This document shows positions 25,401 through 36,511 of a stretch of DNA of 64,000 nt, in pieces. This DNA comes from Limanda limanda (Eukaryota > Chordata > Actinopteri > Pleuronectiformes > Pleuronectidae). The translations under genes and the position numbers were made by a program. The stretch's first letter is position 1. Every line of letters begins with the position of its first letter. The notes beneath the pieces were generated by a model, which worked only from the letters and a program-made list of their open reading frames with translations, had not been told where the DNA came from and did not search any database. The stretch covers positions 7,039,406-7,103,405 of the forward strand of contig NC_083649.1 of the NCBI RefSeq assembly GCF_963576545.1, written 5' to 3'.

Positions 25401-25850
25401 AGCCCGGAACAACACTGTGCCTGTCACCGGTCAGTCTGACAGAAATTTGGATTTTATTCTTTGAGGCGAATACTCCAGCGAGGCTCATATTGAGCTGTGG
25501 CCTGATGAACAGACAGATTCTTGGCATCTCGGGGACATTACTTAATGCAGCTTAGGTTTGACACCAAATGACTGCAGTGTGTGATGAAGTTTATTATTCG
25601 GCTGATTCCAGAGGGGCGAATGCTGTTTTTAACTTTGGTCACCACTCCTTGTCCTTGAAAAGTAACCGTGCATGCATTTCATTATTCGTCATCGTTGTAG
25701 TTGTGTCAGTCTTAATGTTCCGACGCCTCCAAAGCAGAAAACAGCGTGACAAATTCACAATGAACTCTAAGCCCCCGTATCTCAAGTGACTATTGTAGAT
25801 TCACATCTTTGCCATTTTTCCTCCGTCCTATTTCTGTTTTGAAACTTTGT
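22460..25850. other. Intergenic, no gene recognised
   Basis: Includes two of the longer anonymous frames, 23,753-24,190 (+) and 24,688-25,299 (-). Neither has a domain, a signal peptide or splice partners I can defend. Confidence 0.4.
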
Positions 25851-25854
25851 TTTT

Positions 25855-25856
<2 letters not shown>

Positions 25857-25935
<79 letters not shown>
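25857..25935. repeat. (CT)n microsatellite, about 78 bp
   Basis: Perfect CT dinucleotide run, about 39 units. Confidence 0.97.
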
Positions 25936-25943
<8 letters not shown>

Positions 25944-26116
25944 CTCCACAAGCATTTCCCAACAGTTCCAGCTGACCGGCGTAATGGAAAGCTCCGAACC
26001 AGACTGGGCTCGGTGCAGCGCCGTCAGCCTCATGGCTCTAACACGGCTGAATAATAGAAATGTCACCAAGGAGCTGAGACTGAGACCACAGACAAAACCA
26101 CCAGGGACACTGTCTG

Positions 26117-26120
<4 letters not shown>

Positions 26121-26185
<65 letters not shown>
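26121..26185. repeat. (TG)n microsatellite, about 64 bp
   Basis: Perfect TG run of about 32 units, only about 190 bases from the (CT)n tract. Confidence 0.97.
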
Positions 26186-26188
<3 letters not shown>

Positions 26189-26489
26189 AGGGGATCATAT
26201 CAGGAAAGAGGTGGTTGACACTTTCCTCAAAATCCACAGAAATATTTACCACTGCATGAGTTTCTTTGTTTACTATGAAATGTGGTGGAACGATTCAGTA
26301 TTTGGGTCAAAAAAGCCATTAAATGTTGGTATGAATCCTCATCAGGGGAATTTCTGTGTCACAGCATTCATCATTCATGGCAAATTAGGTCATTTTTCTA
26401 CTTTTTCAATAACTTCTCTTGGAATTTTGTCTGAATCTGAAGTTTTTATGACAATTGAAGTCTACCACAGGTTCTCAATCATGTTTGGA

Positions 26490-26573
26490 AGAGGAGGGTG
26501 AGGGGTGTACAGCTGCAACATGTAGCTTCACCACTAGATGTCACTAAATTCTACACACTGAACCTTTAATGAG
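26490..26573. repeat. Terminal fragment of a teleost MITE
   Basis: 'cttcaccactagatgtcact' followed by 'aaattctacacactgaacct' and 'ttaa' is a familiar end of a dispersed fish DNA element. The opposite end is not visible, so this is a remnant. The call rests on recollection of the repeat. Confidence 0.45.
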
Positions 26574-26574
26574 A

Positions 26575-28112
26575 GTTTGCAATTTTGTGCAGAATCCAAG
26601 TAAAAGTCTGATTTAAATGTGTTATCCTTTAATTCCATCTGTGTTTGTCTGTTTGTCTATTAGTTTGCAGCATTACACAAAACCTTCTGAATGTTTCACC
26701 ACAACACTTTGTCAGATTTGGGTTGTGGGTCAGGAAAGAACCAGGGGGGGTTGGCATTGATGAGTGTGTGCAAGTCCGTGCAGATCCTAATCAAAATCTG
26801 GATCTGGTGGATTTAAATGTGTTTCATCAGGTTTCATCATTTTCTATAAGGCTTGATTTAATTAAAGAGGATTGTTACAAATATAAATCTATTATTTACA
26901 GTGAGCGTAGAGAGAAAGCAAATGAAGCTCAATCCTGAGGTTTCATCATTAAAACCCATGTTTGAGACAAAGCCCAGCGAGGAATGTCTGTGAGAAAAGG
27001 TGTTTCCTCTTTCATTGTTAGCAGCCTGGACGTGCCGGCCTCATAAACCTCAGCCAGTTGCTTTTTTTTCTGCGGCGGCCTGTTTGATTCCAGCTGGTTT
27101 CCTCTCTCCCACAGCTCCACCAGGTGGCTGCCCGGCTCTCCTCTGTTCATCAAACCAACCAGATCCAAATCCCCTGAAGAAACCCGAGGTCGGGTTTTCG
27201 GTGGGGGGGGGGGGGGGCGTTCGGACTCACTGCAAGAAGTGATGGCTTCGTCAGAACTGTTTCACACCGAGACATAAAAAACTAAGATCAAAGTGGAGCC
27301 TTTAAGCTGCTCATTTGGAAAAGGGATTACACAGAATACACAGTATACTGGAGGTCCTCTAGTTTCCTAAACACTGCATTGAAATACTGGTTTGAATGAA
27401 TGAATTGTGTGTAGTTCTGCAGAAATGTATATTATGTGCGTTGCTTTCAGAAACCACATTTTGAGATTGTCGCTCGCTCGTGTGGAAAAGGAATCACGTG
27501 TTTTCGTATGTTCATAAATTTGAATGATCATTCATTTAATTATCATGAGAGCCCTTCATGCTTTAGATCTCGTACAGTCGTTCATTAATTCCCGTGGACA
27601 GTGATAACCACTTCATCTTCTGAGTCTGGCTGGAGATGCTTCCAGCGTGAGCTCACTGATCCCACAGGTACGACTCCTCCAGACGAATCACCTCCACGGT
27701 CTCTGAAGACGTTTCCCTCGGGCACAATAAAGAATCTTTGCTCTCATTAACCTCTGATTAACTGCAGATGCTGTAAATGTCTAGGAGATAGCTCTTGTTT
27801 ATTTTATTTCATATGCATTTCTCTCTGCTTTTTTACGATCAGGCCTATGGACCCCCCCCATTTCCTGGCTGGATTTGTGCGTTTGCTTTGATGCCCTGCT
27901 TAGCGTGTGTGGGCAGGCCTCTCACGCCTGAGTGTGTGTGTGGCGGCCTGGAGGTGAGGGGGTCCGTGCAAGCCCCCTTCTTTTAATCTGGCAGTGTTTA
28001 GACGTAATGCGTGACCATAAACCTGCAGCTTCAGGAACAAATGCAGCTGTAAAACACTGATCTGGGCAACTCAGGCAAACAGTTGTGATCACCGCTTGCT
28101 CATTTGGCCACA
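26575..28112. other. Intergenic, no gene recognised
   Basis: Holds a 15-base G homopolymer at about 27,203-27,217, a likely place for base-count error. No supported exon. Confidence 0.45.
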
Positions 28113-28114
28113 TC

Positions 28115-28128
28115 TGTGTGTGCACGTG

Positions 28129-28167
<39 letters not shown>
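28115..28167. repeat. (TG)n microsatellite, imperfect
   Basis: TG-rich tract with early interruptions (TGCACG, TGCG) and then a pure run. Confidence 0.92.
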
Positions 28168-28168
<1 letters not shown>

Positions 28169-28346
28169 TCCAGCCCTGTACTTGAGTGTAGGTTGTGTGG
28201 TTTTTTAACAAGCTTTGGTTTGTTCTGCCAAGTCCAGGTAGCTGATTTCAAAAGAAAAATAAACTCAGGAAGCATTAATAACATCTCTGGCCCACACGGG
28301 GACATTGAATGCTTCCAAAAGCTCGATATGATGATGACTAATTCTT

Positions 28347-28464
<118 letters not shown>

Positions 28465-29820
28465 TAACCTGCAGCGATATCACGTTCAACTTGCGTCAAT
28501 ATTCAGACTTTTAATGTAACGACCTCGATAAGAAACATTATTATTAAACAGCCAGTTGAGGTTTGAACGTAAAAGTAACTTTGGGTTTGGGCCTGAACGT
28601 TCAGGATCATTTAGACTAGACAGCTCCTTTAAAAGTAAAGCCAAAGGGTTCCGATCACCCCCTGGTGGCTGGATGCAGTACTGATCATAGACTACACCTC
28701 CACGTTAGTAGAAAGGACAATGGGACAAATTAAAAAGTCAAAGCACATGTCAAATAAATAAAAGATGGTTTCCGTCATTTTAGGAAGGTGAAAGCTCTTA
28801 AGTTTGGTTTTAATTTGATAAAAATACGTCAGATAGGGTTCGTATCTGACGTAGTTTGACTTCATATCCGGACGGAGGAAGGAAGTGGATCCCACTGTCC
28901 ATCTTACACAGGTCATGGTTCAGCTGCTGGTGTTGCTGTGGTACTGGTTACTGCATGACGCATGAACACATGGCTGCTAAATGGGATCACTCAGTACTAC
29001 ACTGAGTATTATTATAACTGGACAATAAGGTGTTTTTATATAGTTAGTCAATGAAAGTTCACTCATCACCTTGGAAACAGTGATTTGACATAAAAAAATT
29101 GATAAACTCAAGGTTCCCTTACTATCTGAGCCAGGCTTTTAAACACACCTTGGCCTTCGCCAGAGGAAGGAAATTAAGCTTGTCGTCATGGCGATGGCTC
29201 ATTTGTCGTCCTTAGGTCATGTGGCGACAGATGAGCTACTGCATCGCCATGACAACTGAGGAAACTCTTCATTTTCTGATTCATTTTGGCAAATACTATA
29301 TTCGTCAATCACAATCAAAACCACATACAGCCAAGAATTAAACATGAAGATTAACCAAAACCTGGCGGGTGATTCTGATGGAGACGTTGACCTCTTCACT
29401 GTTAGTGTTGGAATCAGAACTGCTGTCGTCTGTTGAAGGAAACGGAGGGAAAGAATTCACAACTCTGAAAAGCTCCTGTGCTAATATTATATCTGCGCAA
29501 CACGCTTTGCAAAAACAGCAGCACGACACCCTGGGAGGAAAAAGAAAAACCTTGAATGGCAACGACCTGTGCTGTTGACCCTCGGTGGCTCGCTCACAGC
29601 CACAGAGGCCCCCCCCCCCGCACACCTTGGGGCAGAGGCCATTGTTTGTCTTGCTCCTGATGCAGAACAGATCAGAATTATACTTTGTTGGAAATTGCTG
29701 GTCACTGTTGAGGGTTGGAAGCGTCCTGAATTCAGTGGCTTCACAGATCTTTAAAAGCAGATATGACTAGAGAAGTGTTCTTGTGTGCACGTGAGGGAGT
29801 TTCTCAGGGATTCATCTGCG
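28465..29820. other. Intergenic, no gene recognised, with one hairpin
   Basis: No supported exon. A perfect inverted repeat lies at 28,825-28,853 and is listed separately. Confidence 0.45.
28825..28853. repeat. Perfect 11-bp inverted repeat (7-nt loop)
   Basis: The arms TACGTCAGATA (28,825-28,835) and TATCTGACGTA (28,843-28,853) are exact reverse complements around the loop GGGTTCG. TACGTCA is close to the CRE/ATF half-site TGACGT. It is not followed by a T-run and has no adjacent gene, so its role is unknown; it could be a remnant of a small palindromic transposon. Confidence 0.8.
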
Positions 29821-30149
29821 TTAAGATTAAGATACATTTATTTGTCCCAAACACATGCACAGACATGCACAAGCACACTCATGCAAGGGGAACCTCTGCT
29901 TTTAACCCATCTGGTGCAGGACACACAGAGCAGTGGGCAGCCATGTACGGCGCCCGGGGAGCAGATGTTGGGGTAGTAAGGTGCCTTGCTCAGGGGCACT
30001 AGACAGGGTAGGGAGAATCCTCTTGGATTTTTGGAAAGATCAATCCAGGTTCGTCTTTTTGTTGTTTCTCCGTGGGGTCGAACCAGAGACGAACTAGAGA
30101 CCTTTTCTGCCCATAGTCCAAGTTTCTGCCACTAGTCCACCGCCTCTCT
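29821..30149 (-). repeat. tRNA-derived SINE, copy C
   Basis: Reverse-oriented complete-looking copy. The minus-strand order is head (gaggcggtggactagtggca), B-box GGTTCGACCCC, body beginning AGTGCCCCTGAGCAAGGCAC, then a tail ending in (TCTTAA)-type sequence at 29,821. It has a single body, unlike copy B. Positions are good to a few bases. Confidence 0.8.
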
Positions 30150-31180
30150 AATCAAGTATCTTCGGTGTCAAACAGCCACTGTGAGGTCAGAGGGAGGGTG
30201 GAGTGTCTCCCCACAACGTGAACACTTCCAACAGACTATCAGTCTATTTGCAGAGTTTCTGATTATAGCAATCAAGGCTGGTGGATACGTCAGATGAGTT
30301 TGAGAAGCCGTTCTTCATCCTGTAGATGATGGAAGATGCTGCAGTCATCACAACGCAGACACATCTCTTCTGTTTCTCCTCACGCAGATGATATTCAAGC
30401 AGATGTGCAAAGCTCCATCAGCATTTCATCTGAGTTGTCTCCTGGAGGATGAGTCTGCAGGAACTCGACATGATGTCTGTGGACGTGATGCTATATTTTA
30501 AGTTTGGGATTTGATGCCATCATGAGGCGGATTTGGGGTATTGAACCTGAATATGCTTTGTTTTTCAAGTGTTTCTTTCAGAGATATAAGAGGGAGGAAG
30601 AGGAGGGGGGACTTGTGCATGCTGCAAAAATGTGATTTGTATTCATTTGAGGTTTTATGTTCACTTTTATTGGGGAAAGTGTCTGCGTGAGTGATGGATG
30701 CAGTTGCATGAGACTGTGTTGTTAGTCTGTGTGAGTCAACAGGTGAGTCTGCAGGCTAATGACTGAGAAGAGGAATAACATCCTCTGCTTCCAGTAACTC
30801 GGCTCCGCAGCCCAACACACGCTTCATGTGGTCACTGACTAATCCAGAGGTCAGACACTTTCTCCTTCACTTTCTACAACAGCAGAAGAAACTATGTGCT
30901 GACCTCCTCTGAGCTTCAGGCTTCACTCTGCAAACTCTGCTTTTTCCACAGCAGCAACAAAGGGTCCAACACAATTGGGACAGTGGATCCCTTCCAATCA
31001 AAGTCAGCTTTATTTAAAGTTATTTAAAGTTTCTACAGCACATGCAACGGCTTCTATAACATGTCTCCTTTTTCCTCTTTCTTTCCTGGAGGCTTGAGTT
31101 TAAACAATTGCAGAAATTACCTTTTTCTTTTTTTTAATCTCTTTTTTTGTTGTTGTAAATATTAATTATTTTTCTCATAT
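30150..31180. other. Intergenic, no gene recognised
   Basis: No exon or transposon end is supported. A short direct repeat 'tatttaaagt' occurs twice near 31,010-31,030. Confidence 0.45.
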
Positions 31181-31184
31181 GTAC

Positions 31185-31385
31185 TGAGTAGCATACCTCT
31201 GCTAAGGCCCAACAGTCCCTTTATGAAACCACATTTAAATTCATTAGATCCAGATTTGTATTTGGATCTGCACCAAATTGCAAACATTCATAGATTCCTG
31301 TTCCAGATCTGCAACAAGATATAATGTTTATTGCCTGACGTTAGTTGCATGGCTTCTGTCCAAAATGCAAACTTACAAACAAACT
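31185..31385 (+). repeat. Dispersed teleost repeat fragment
   Basis: 'acctctgctaaggcccaaca', 'tatttggatctgcaccaaat' and 'tcatagattcctgttcca' recur in diverged form at 48,935-49,026 within an arfip2 intron. This marks an interspersed repeat family. No ends, TSDs or coding capacity are visible. Confidence 0.6.
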
Positions 31386-31389
31386 TTTT

Positions 31390-32155
31390 ATAAAGTAGGT
31401 TAATAAGTTTTATTTGACGATTTAGTTTTTTAAAATGAATGTCCAGATATGAATTTAAAGTAGTTTTACGTACTTTTCATATCCCCTTCTCAAGGGTTAG
31501 GGGTTAGGTTCAGGGTTAGGAAACGGAGTAATTTCCCTTCTCACTCATGGATAAAACTGCAGTACAAATAAGAGAATATGCACTCAATCTCATAACTCAA
31601 AATTAAATACATAATTAAAGTGCCTCGTTATCATAATTAGAAGACATTGGCCAAGGGGAGTGTGGTGGCTGCAGGCTATAATTTGGGTGGACAGCCGTGT
31701 ACACACACATCTGCAGTAGCAGCAGCTGTGGTGAGTTGTGTTATGTGATTATACTGTTCGCATGTCCGCAGGCTGTAAAACATTCCTGTGTTTAACTCAC
31801 ATAGGATAGAAAAGAAAGAAGAAACTGGACAAACCACCGCGACGTGTTCAACAGGTAGTGACTCAGACTGGCATCAGAAAAACACACACAGAACCAACAG
31901 CTGGAAAACTCGTTCCCGAGCTCCTCAAACTCACCATGAGTCAAATGTTCCCATGTGGAATTTTACACCACAATCGAAAGACTTTCTTTTGGCTGCTCGT
32001 TATTTTTTTTTTTAACAGTTTCCCACCTATTCATTAATCAAATGTTCACTCATTCCCTCGGTTTCACTTCCCACCTCCCTCCTCCGACTGTGACTGCAGA
32101 AGCTTCAGTGTTTAGAGGAGAAATCTTGCTGTTGTTGTTGGCCCAGTAAAGGATT
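31390..32155. other. Intergenic, no gene recognised
   Basis: Contains a short GGTTAGG-like stretch near 31,495-31,525 (too short to be an interstitial telomere array). No supported exon. Confidence 0.45.
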
Positions 32156-32159
32156 ATTA

Positions 32160-32217
32160 GGGCCCGAGCACTGACATCAAAGGTCAGGTGTGGCCCTATT
32201 GAAATTGTAAGGATTAA

Positions 32218-32288
<71 letters not shown>

Positions 32289-32757
32289 CAAATGAATTGG
32301 CTTTTTGAGGGCTTTACCATGCTCAACTTCTTACCAAAATTTGCAGAAAGTTAGAAAGTGGTGAAATTTTACGTATTCTGAAGGAATTTTCAATGGGCGT
32401 TGCAAAGTGGCTCAACGGTGCCCCCCGAGACCCCCGAAACCCCTGGAACGTGTTCACATTGACCAGTGTCTGTCTTCCTAGATCAAAGGAAACTTTATGT
32501 CTAGCAAAGGTCACGTCTCTTTCTCTCTCAGAACTTGGACATTTCCTCAAACCGTGTCAACGGCGAAGGTTCATCCTTCGCCAAAGGAGACGATGTTGTC
32601 ATAACTCCACTGTGCATTGTCCTATCACCACCAAACTTCTGTCTCATGATCAGAGTCCAAGCCTGAACAGCTCTATGTGTCAATATTTCCTCGGTCATTT
32701 TTTTTTTTTTTTCAGGCAAAAAGCATGCAACGCTTCAAAATGCATGTGCTCGGGCCC
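32160..32757. mobile_element. Repeat bounded by inverted GGGCCCGAGCA
   Basis: Starts GGGCCCGAGCA (32,160-32,170) and ends TGCTCGGGCCC (32,747-32,757), exact reverse complements. The interior includes the (ATT)n tract and a ~115-bp module that is also present at 33,058-33,180 and 36,391-36,511. No target duplication was found, so whether it is a DNA transposon or another repeat is open. Confidence 0.6.
32218..32284. repeat. (ATT)n microsatellite
   Basis: About 22 perfect ATT units embedded in the surrounding dispersed repeat. Confidence 0.97.
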
Positions 32758-33057
32758 ACCCAGTGCTGCTTTGCAGCCCTAGAAATTTTAGTTATTATTA
32801 TTATTCATTCTATATTGTATTTGTATATTATTCTTAATATTTTATATTATTGTATCTCTGCTCTTATTTGTATATTATTCTTAATATTTTATTTTATTGT
32901 ATCTCTGCTCTTATTTGTATTTCTGGTTATGTATGAATTTAATTTAGTTTGAAATTACCTTCAGCTAGTGTTGAGATCTGAGAGTGGGTCTGAAATTAAA
33001 GAATGATGTAACGAAAGCATATATTTCTTATGCTTTTGAAATGAATGGCACCTACTG

Positions 33058-33180
33058 GTTATTATTATTAGTCAGGCAAATTAATTGGCTTTTTGAGGGC
33101 TTCAACATGCTCAAGTTCTTACCAAAATTTGCAGAAAGTTAGAAAGTGGTGAAAATTTACGTATTCTGAAGGAATTTTTA
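33058..33180 (+). repeat. Repeat module, left of the TRIM gene
   Basis: Begins 'actggttattattatta' and runs through 'attggctttttgagggcttc', 'accaaaatttgcagaaagtt' and 'gtattctgaaggaattttta'. The same module lies at 32,285-32,395 and, in the same orientation, at 36,391-36,511 on the other side of the TRIM gene. Confidence 0.85.
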
Positions 33181-33780
33181 ATTATTATTATTATTATTTA
33201 TCTTTGTAATACTATTTGTATAACTGTCTGGGTCGTTTCATACATCTGTATTCGGCTCAGTTTCGTTTGTTTACATTTTTATCTGGAATGAGTAATTGCT
33301 GCAGCACCTGGAGCTAAAACAGACAAAATAATATTATTTCTAAATATGTATTGCATGTTAGCATATTGCCGTGCATATATCTGTGTTTGCTTGTTATTGT
33401 TGTAATTGTTTTTACCATCATTATTATTATTATTAGTAGTAGTAGTAGTCGTATTCTTAATATAAACCAGTTGAAGCTGTTTGGTTTTAAAGTTTGATTC
33501 ATTCTTCTTAGATTCATTTTGATCCATCTTCCTTCACGTTTACATCTATGATTTTTCCAGTTGTTGTTGTTCTGACTGATACTTTCTTTCATGGTTTTTA
33601 CAGTTTCAGCGTATGAGTTGATTTTCAAAACTCAAACTGTTAAAGTCTCTGTTGTCTGACATGAATATGAAGTTCTACAGTCTGACATAATCATAATAAC
33701 AATAATAATAGTAATTTCACTTTGTCTCCATCAGCTTTGAATGAGATCCTGGAATGAAGACAAAAGAACAGACTGGATTT
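33181..33780. other. A/T-rich intergenic downstream of the TRIM gene
   Basis: Contains short (ATT)n and (AGT)n runs near 33,181-33,200 and 33,421-33,450. The Asn- and Leu-rich peptides read here come from those runs. Confidence 0.6.
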
Positions 33781-33784
33781 ATTC

Positions 33785-33790
33785 TTTATT
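33785..33790 (-). terminator. Candidate polyadenylation signal of the TRIM gene
   Basis: AATAAA on the minus strand about 740 bases past the TRIM stop codon. It implies a 3' untranslated region of about 34,527 down to about 33,765. Confidence 0.5.
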
Positions 33791-34527
33791 TCAACTTTCA
33801 GCTTCTTTACACATTAGATTTGTATGGCTTTATACATATGTAAGAGATTTAAATGTATAATCACAGGTATAAGAAAAACATGTGATGAGAGCTGCAGAAC
33901 AAACCCTTAGAGGGACTCGATCAGGAAACTCTCCAATGGAACTGCTAGTTCAGATCAGGAAAATCTAAAAGAACAAACACCTACGCAGCAGCAGATCAAT
34001 ATGCCTGTTCACTAAATATGTAAATACAATGAGGACAAACATCCCATAACACTGATGCTCTGTGAATCCAACCAGCGTGTAGTTGATCTGTTGGACATGT
34101 TGACGCTCTGAGGTCATTGATCATTTCATCAGTAAAGTCTGTTCAGTGAGTTCATGGACACACAACCAGTTTGTTTCACCTCCATCTCACATGTGGAAAA
34201 GAAAAGAACAAATAATCAGCTCATTGATGAGGATCAGGATCAACACAGGTTCTAAAACATCACACAACCTGGTTTCTACTTTGATTTAGAAAACAACAGC
34301 AACATAAGTTCTTTCAAACACATTCATATCAGTGTAATTATAGAATTCTGTCTTTACAAAGTGAGAAATTAACATGTGTGATAAAGGAAGGTCAGTGTTT
34401 GATTGACAGCTGATCTCTGTGCAGAGCAGAAACGTCACCACGACGAACTCTGATCAACAAACATGGAGACAAAAGAAGTTAAAGATTTACACACAGAATC
34501 TAAATCACTGCTTTTAATGACTCGAGT

Positions 34528-36207
34528 CTATTTGAGTTTACAGAACTTAGCTGTGGATTCAGTATAATAAACCCTAACTCCAGCATAGAGAGGCTGAGTG
34601 AAAATGGTCTGGACTCTGTGGAGGAGAGTCATGGTGTCAGACACGCTGTAGAAGGACAGAACACCTGCACTGTGATCCAGGTACACTCCTACTCTGGAGG
34701 ACACAGGACCTGACACTGGAGTCTTGATGTTGTTGAAATAAAAGCTATAACTGTTTTTATCACAAAATAACGACCACGATTTATCATTGAATCCAAATAA
34801 ACATTCAAGTGAGTTTCCTGGTTTGCTGATATTCTTGTATGTGATTGCTACATAGACTCCTCTCAGCTTCATCTCCATCTCCACCTCCCAGTAACAACGT
34901 CCAGTCAGACTCTCTCTACTCAGGACCTGAAGAGAACCAGTGAATCTGTCTGGGTGATCAGAATAAGACAGATCTTTACCCATATATGTTACTTTTCTGT
35001 GTCCCTCAGATAATAACAGATTACTGTTTGCTGTGTTTGGATCCAGTGTGATTTCCTGTGAATATTTTAAGAAGTCAGCTATGGTCTCTGGCTCTGGTTC
35101 TCGCAGTAAAACATCCACTTGAGACACAATCTGTAAAATCTTTGTCTCTGTCTCACTCAGAATGTCCTGTAGTCGACCTCTGACCTGTGACACAGCTGCT
35201 GTCACGTCCTCAAAGTACCTCAGAGGACGGATCCTGATGCTGGATGAGTGTGTAGATCCACTGAGTGGTGACAGTGAGGGGTAGTTGTGTAGAAACTGGT
35301 TGTGATCCTCTGTGTCTGAGAGCTGCTTCAGTTCATGGTCTTTCCTCTTCAGCTCAGTGATCTCCTGCTCCAGTCTCTCCTGAAGCTCTCTGACTCGACT
35401 CACTTCAGTTTCCTGCTGGGATCGGATCTGCTGCTTCACATCAGAGCTTCTTTTCTCCAGCAGACGGATCAGCTCAGTGAAGATCTCCTCACTGTCCTCC
35501 ACTGCTTTATCAGCAGAGCCGTTGAGGGCCTCCTCCTCCTGTTGAAGCAGCTTCACGTCTTTCTCTGAGTCCTGGACTCTCTGCTGGATTGTTTGTCTCC
35601 TCAGCCCGAGCTCTCTCTGCCTCTCAGTCCTTTCTGCTGCAGCTGACACTGTGTCGTGGCCTTTATGTTCCTCCACAGAGCAGAGATAACAGATACACTG
35701 CTGATCAGTGCGGCAAAACATCTTCATCAACTCGTCGTGACGAGAGCAGATGTTCTCCTGGAGCTTCTCCGAGGGCTCCACCAGCTTGTGCTTCTTAAAT
35801 GGAGCTGACTGAAGGTGAGGCTGGAGGTGTTTTTCACAATAAGAGGCCAAACAATTCAAACAGGACTTGAGAGCTTTCAGTTTTCTCCCAGTGCAGACAT
35901 CACAGGCCACATCTTCAGGTCCAGCATAGCAGTTATCAGCAGGAGCAGCTTGGAGTCCAGTCTTCTTCAGCTCCTCCAGTGAATCAGCTAACATGGTGTT
36001 TTTCCCCAGGACAGGCCTCGGTGTGAAGGTCTGTCTACACTGAGGGCAGCTGTAGCTTCCTCTCTCCTCCTCTTTGTCCCAGTGGGTGTTAATACAGCTC
36101 TTACAGTAGCTGTGTCCACAGCCAGTAGTCACCGGATCCTTCAGTGGATCCAGACAGATCGAACAGCAGAATCTTTCTCTGTCCAGGTGATTTTCTTGCT
36201 GCGCCAT
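34528..36207 (-). CDS. TRIM E3 ubiquitin ligase (RING, B-boxes, coiled coil, PRY-SPRY), TRIM16-like fish type
   Basis: An intact single-exon frame. The ATG at 36,207 gives 559 residues starting MAQQENHLDRE. An upstream in-frame ATG at 36,288 would add 27 residues, but the later one places the RING near the N terminus as usual in this family. The RING is complete: C15, C18, C30, H32, C35, C38, C54, C57 (C3HC4). A B-box1-like zinc site follows (C102, C105, C116, C119, C124, H127), then B-box2 (C154, H157, C165, D168, C173, C176, H181, H184). A coiled coil spans about 190-300 and PRY-SPRY about 378-559, with WEVE at 440-443 and LDHSAGVLSFY near 510-520. Such proteins are cytosolic ubiquitin ligases, and the SPRY domain selects the target. 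Many fish paralogues exist, several linked to antiviral signalling, so orthology and target are not claimed. No break is seen. Confidence 0.95.
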   Translation of the reverse strand: MAQQENHLDRERFCCSICLDPLKDPVTTGCGHSYCKSCINTHWDKEEERGSYSCPQCRQTFTPRPVLGKNTMLADSLEELKKTGLQAAPADNCYAGPEDVACDVCTGRKLKALKSCLNCLASYCEKHLQPHLQSAPFKKHKLVEPSEKLQENICSRHDELMKMFCRTDQQCICYLCSVEEHKGHDTVSAAAERTERQRELGLRRQTIQQRVQDSEKDVKLLQQEEEALNGSADKAVEDSEEIFTELIRLLEKRSSDVKQQIRSQQETEVSRVRELQERLEQEITELKRKDHELKQLSDTEDHNQFLHNYPSLSPLSGSTHSSSIRIRPLRYFEDVTAAVSQVRGRLQDILSETETKILQIVSQVDVLLREPEPETIADFLKYSQEITLDPNTANSNLLLSEGHRKVTYMGKDLSYSDHPDRFTGSLQVLSRESLTGRCYWEVEMEMKLRGVYVAITYKNISKPGNSLECLFGFNDKSWSLFCDKNSYSFYFNNIKTPVSGPVSSRVGVYLDHSAGVLSFYSVSDTMTLLHRVQTIFTQPLYAGVRVYYTESTAKFCKLK

Positions 36208-36330
36208 TTCAGCCGCTGCCAGTGACTCTAGAACAGTTTCACTTCCTATGAACAGAAACAGATCTCTGCTCCTCCCTCTCTCGTTCACTCCCTGCAGTGA
36301 CTCAGCTCCGACAGTTCACAGCTTGTTGTT
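36208..36330 (-). promoter_or_regulatory. 5' leader / promoter-proximal region of the TRIM gene
   Basis: Open in frame with the TRIM CDS for 27 codons above the chosen start, so it is either leader or an N-terminal extension. No TATA box was placed confidently. The right-hand repeat module begins within 200 bases. Confidence 0.4.
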
Positions 36331-36390
36331 CACTGGTTCTTACACTGACACACCTGTGAAGGGAGGAGACTCAGACATATCCTGACTGGT

Positions 36391-36511
36391 TATTATTATT
36401 ATTCAAGCAAATGAATTGTCTTTTTGAGGGCTTTAACAAGCTAAAATTCTTACCAAAATTTGCATAAAATTTGAAATTGGTGAGAATTTACGTATTCTGG
36501 AGTAATTTTCA
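36391..36511 (+). repeat. Repeat module, right of the TRIM gene
   Basis: 'actggttattattattattc' followed by 'tctttttgagggctttaaca', 'accaaaatttgcataaaatt' and 'tacgtattctggagtaattt'. It is a diverged direct copy of 33,058-33,180. Confidence 0.85.

Noticed and set aside
31495..31530. Possible interstitial telomere repeat (GGTTAGG-like)
   Set aside because: Only a few imperfect units, too short to support the call.
35335..35798. Plus-strand frames inside the TRIM gene
   Set aside because: Antisense shadows of the well-supported minus-strand TRIM coding sequence.
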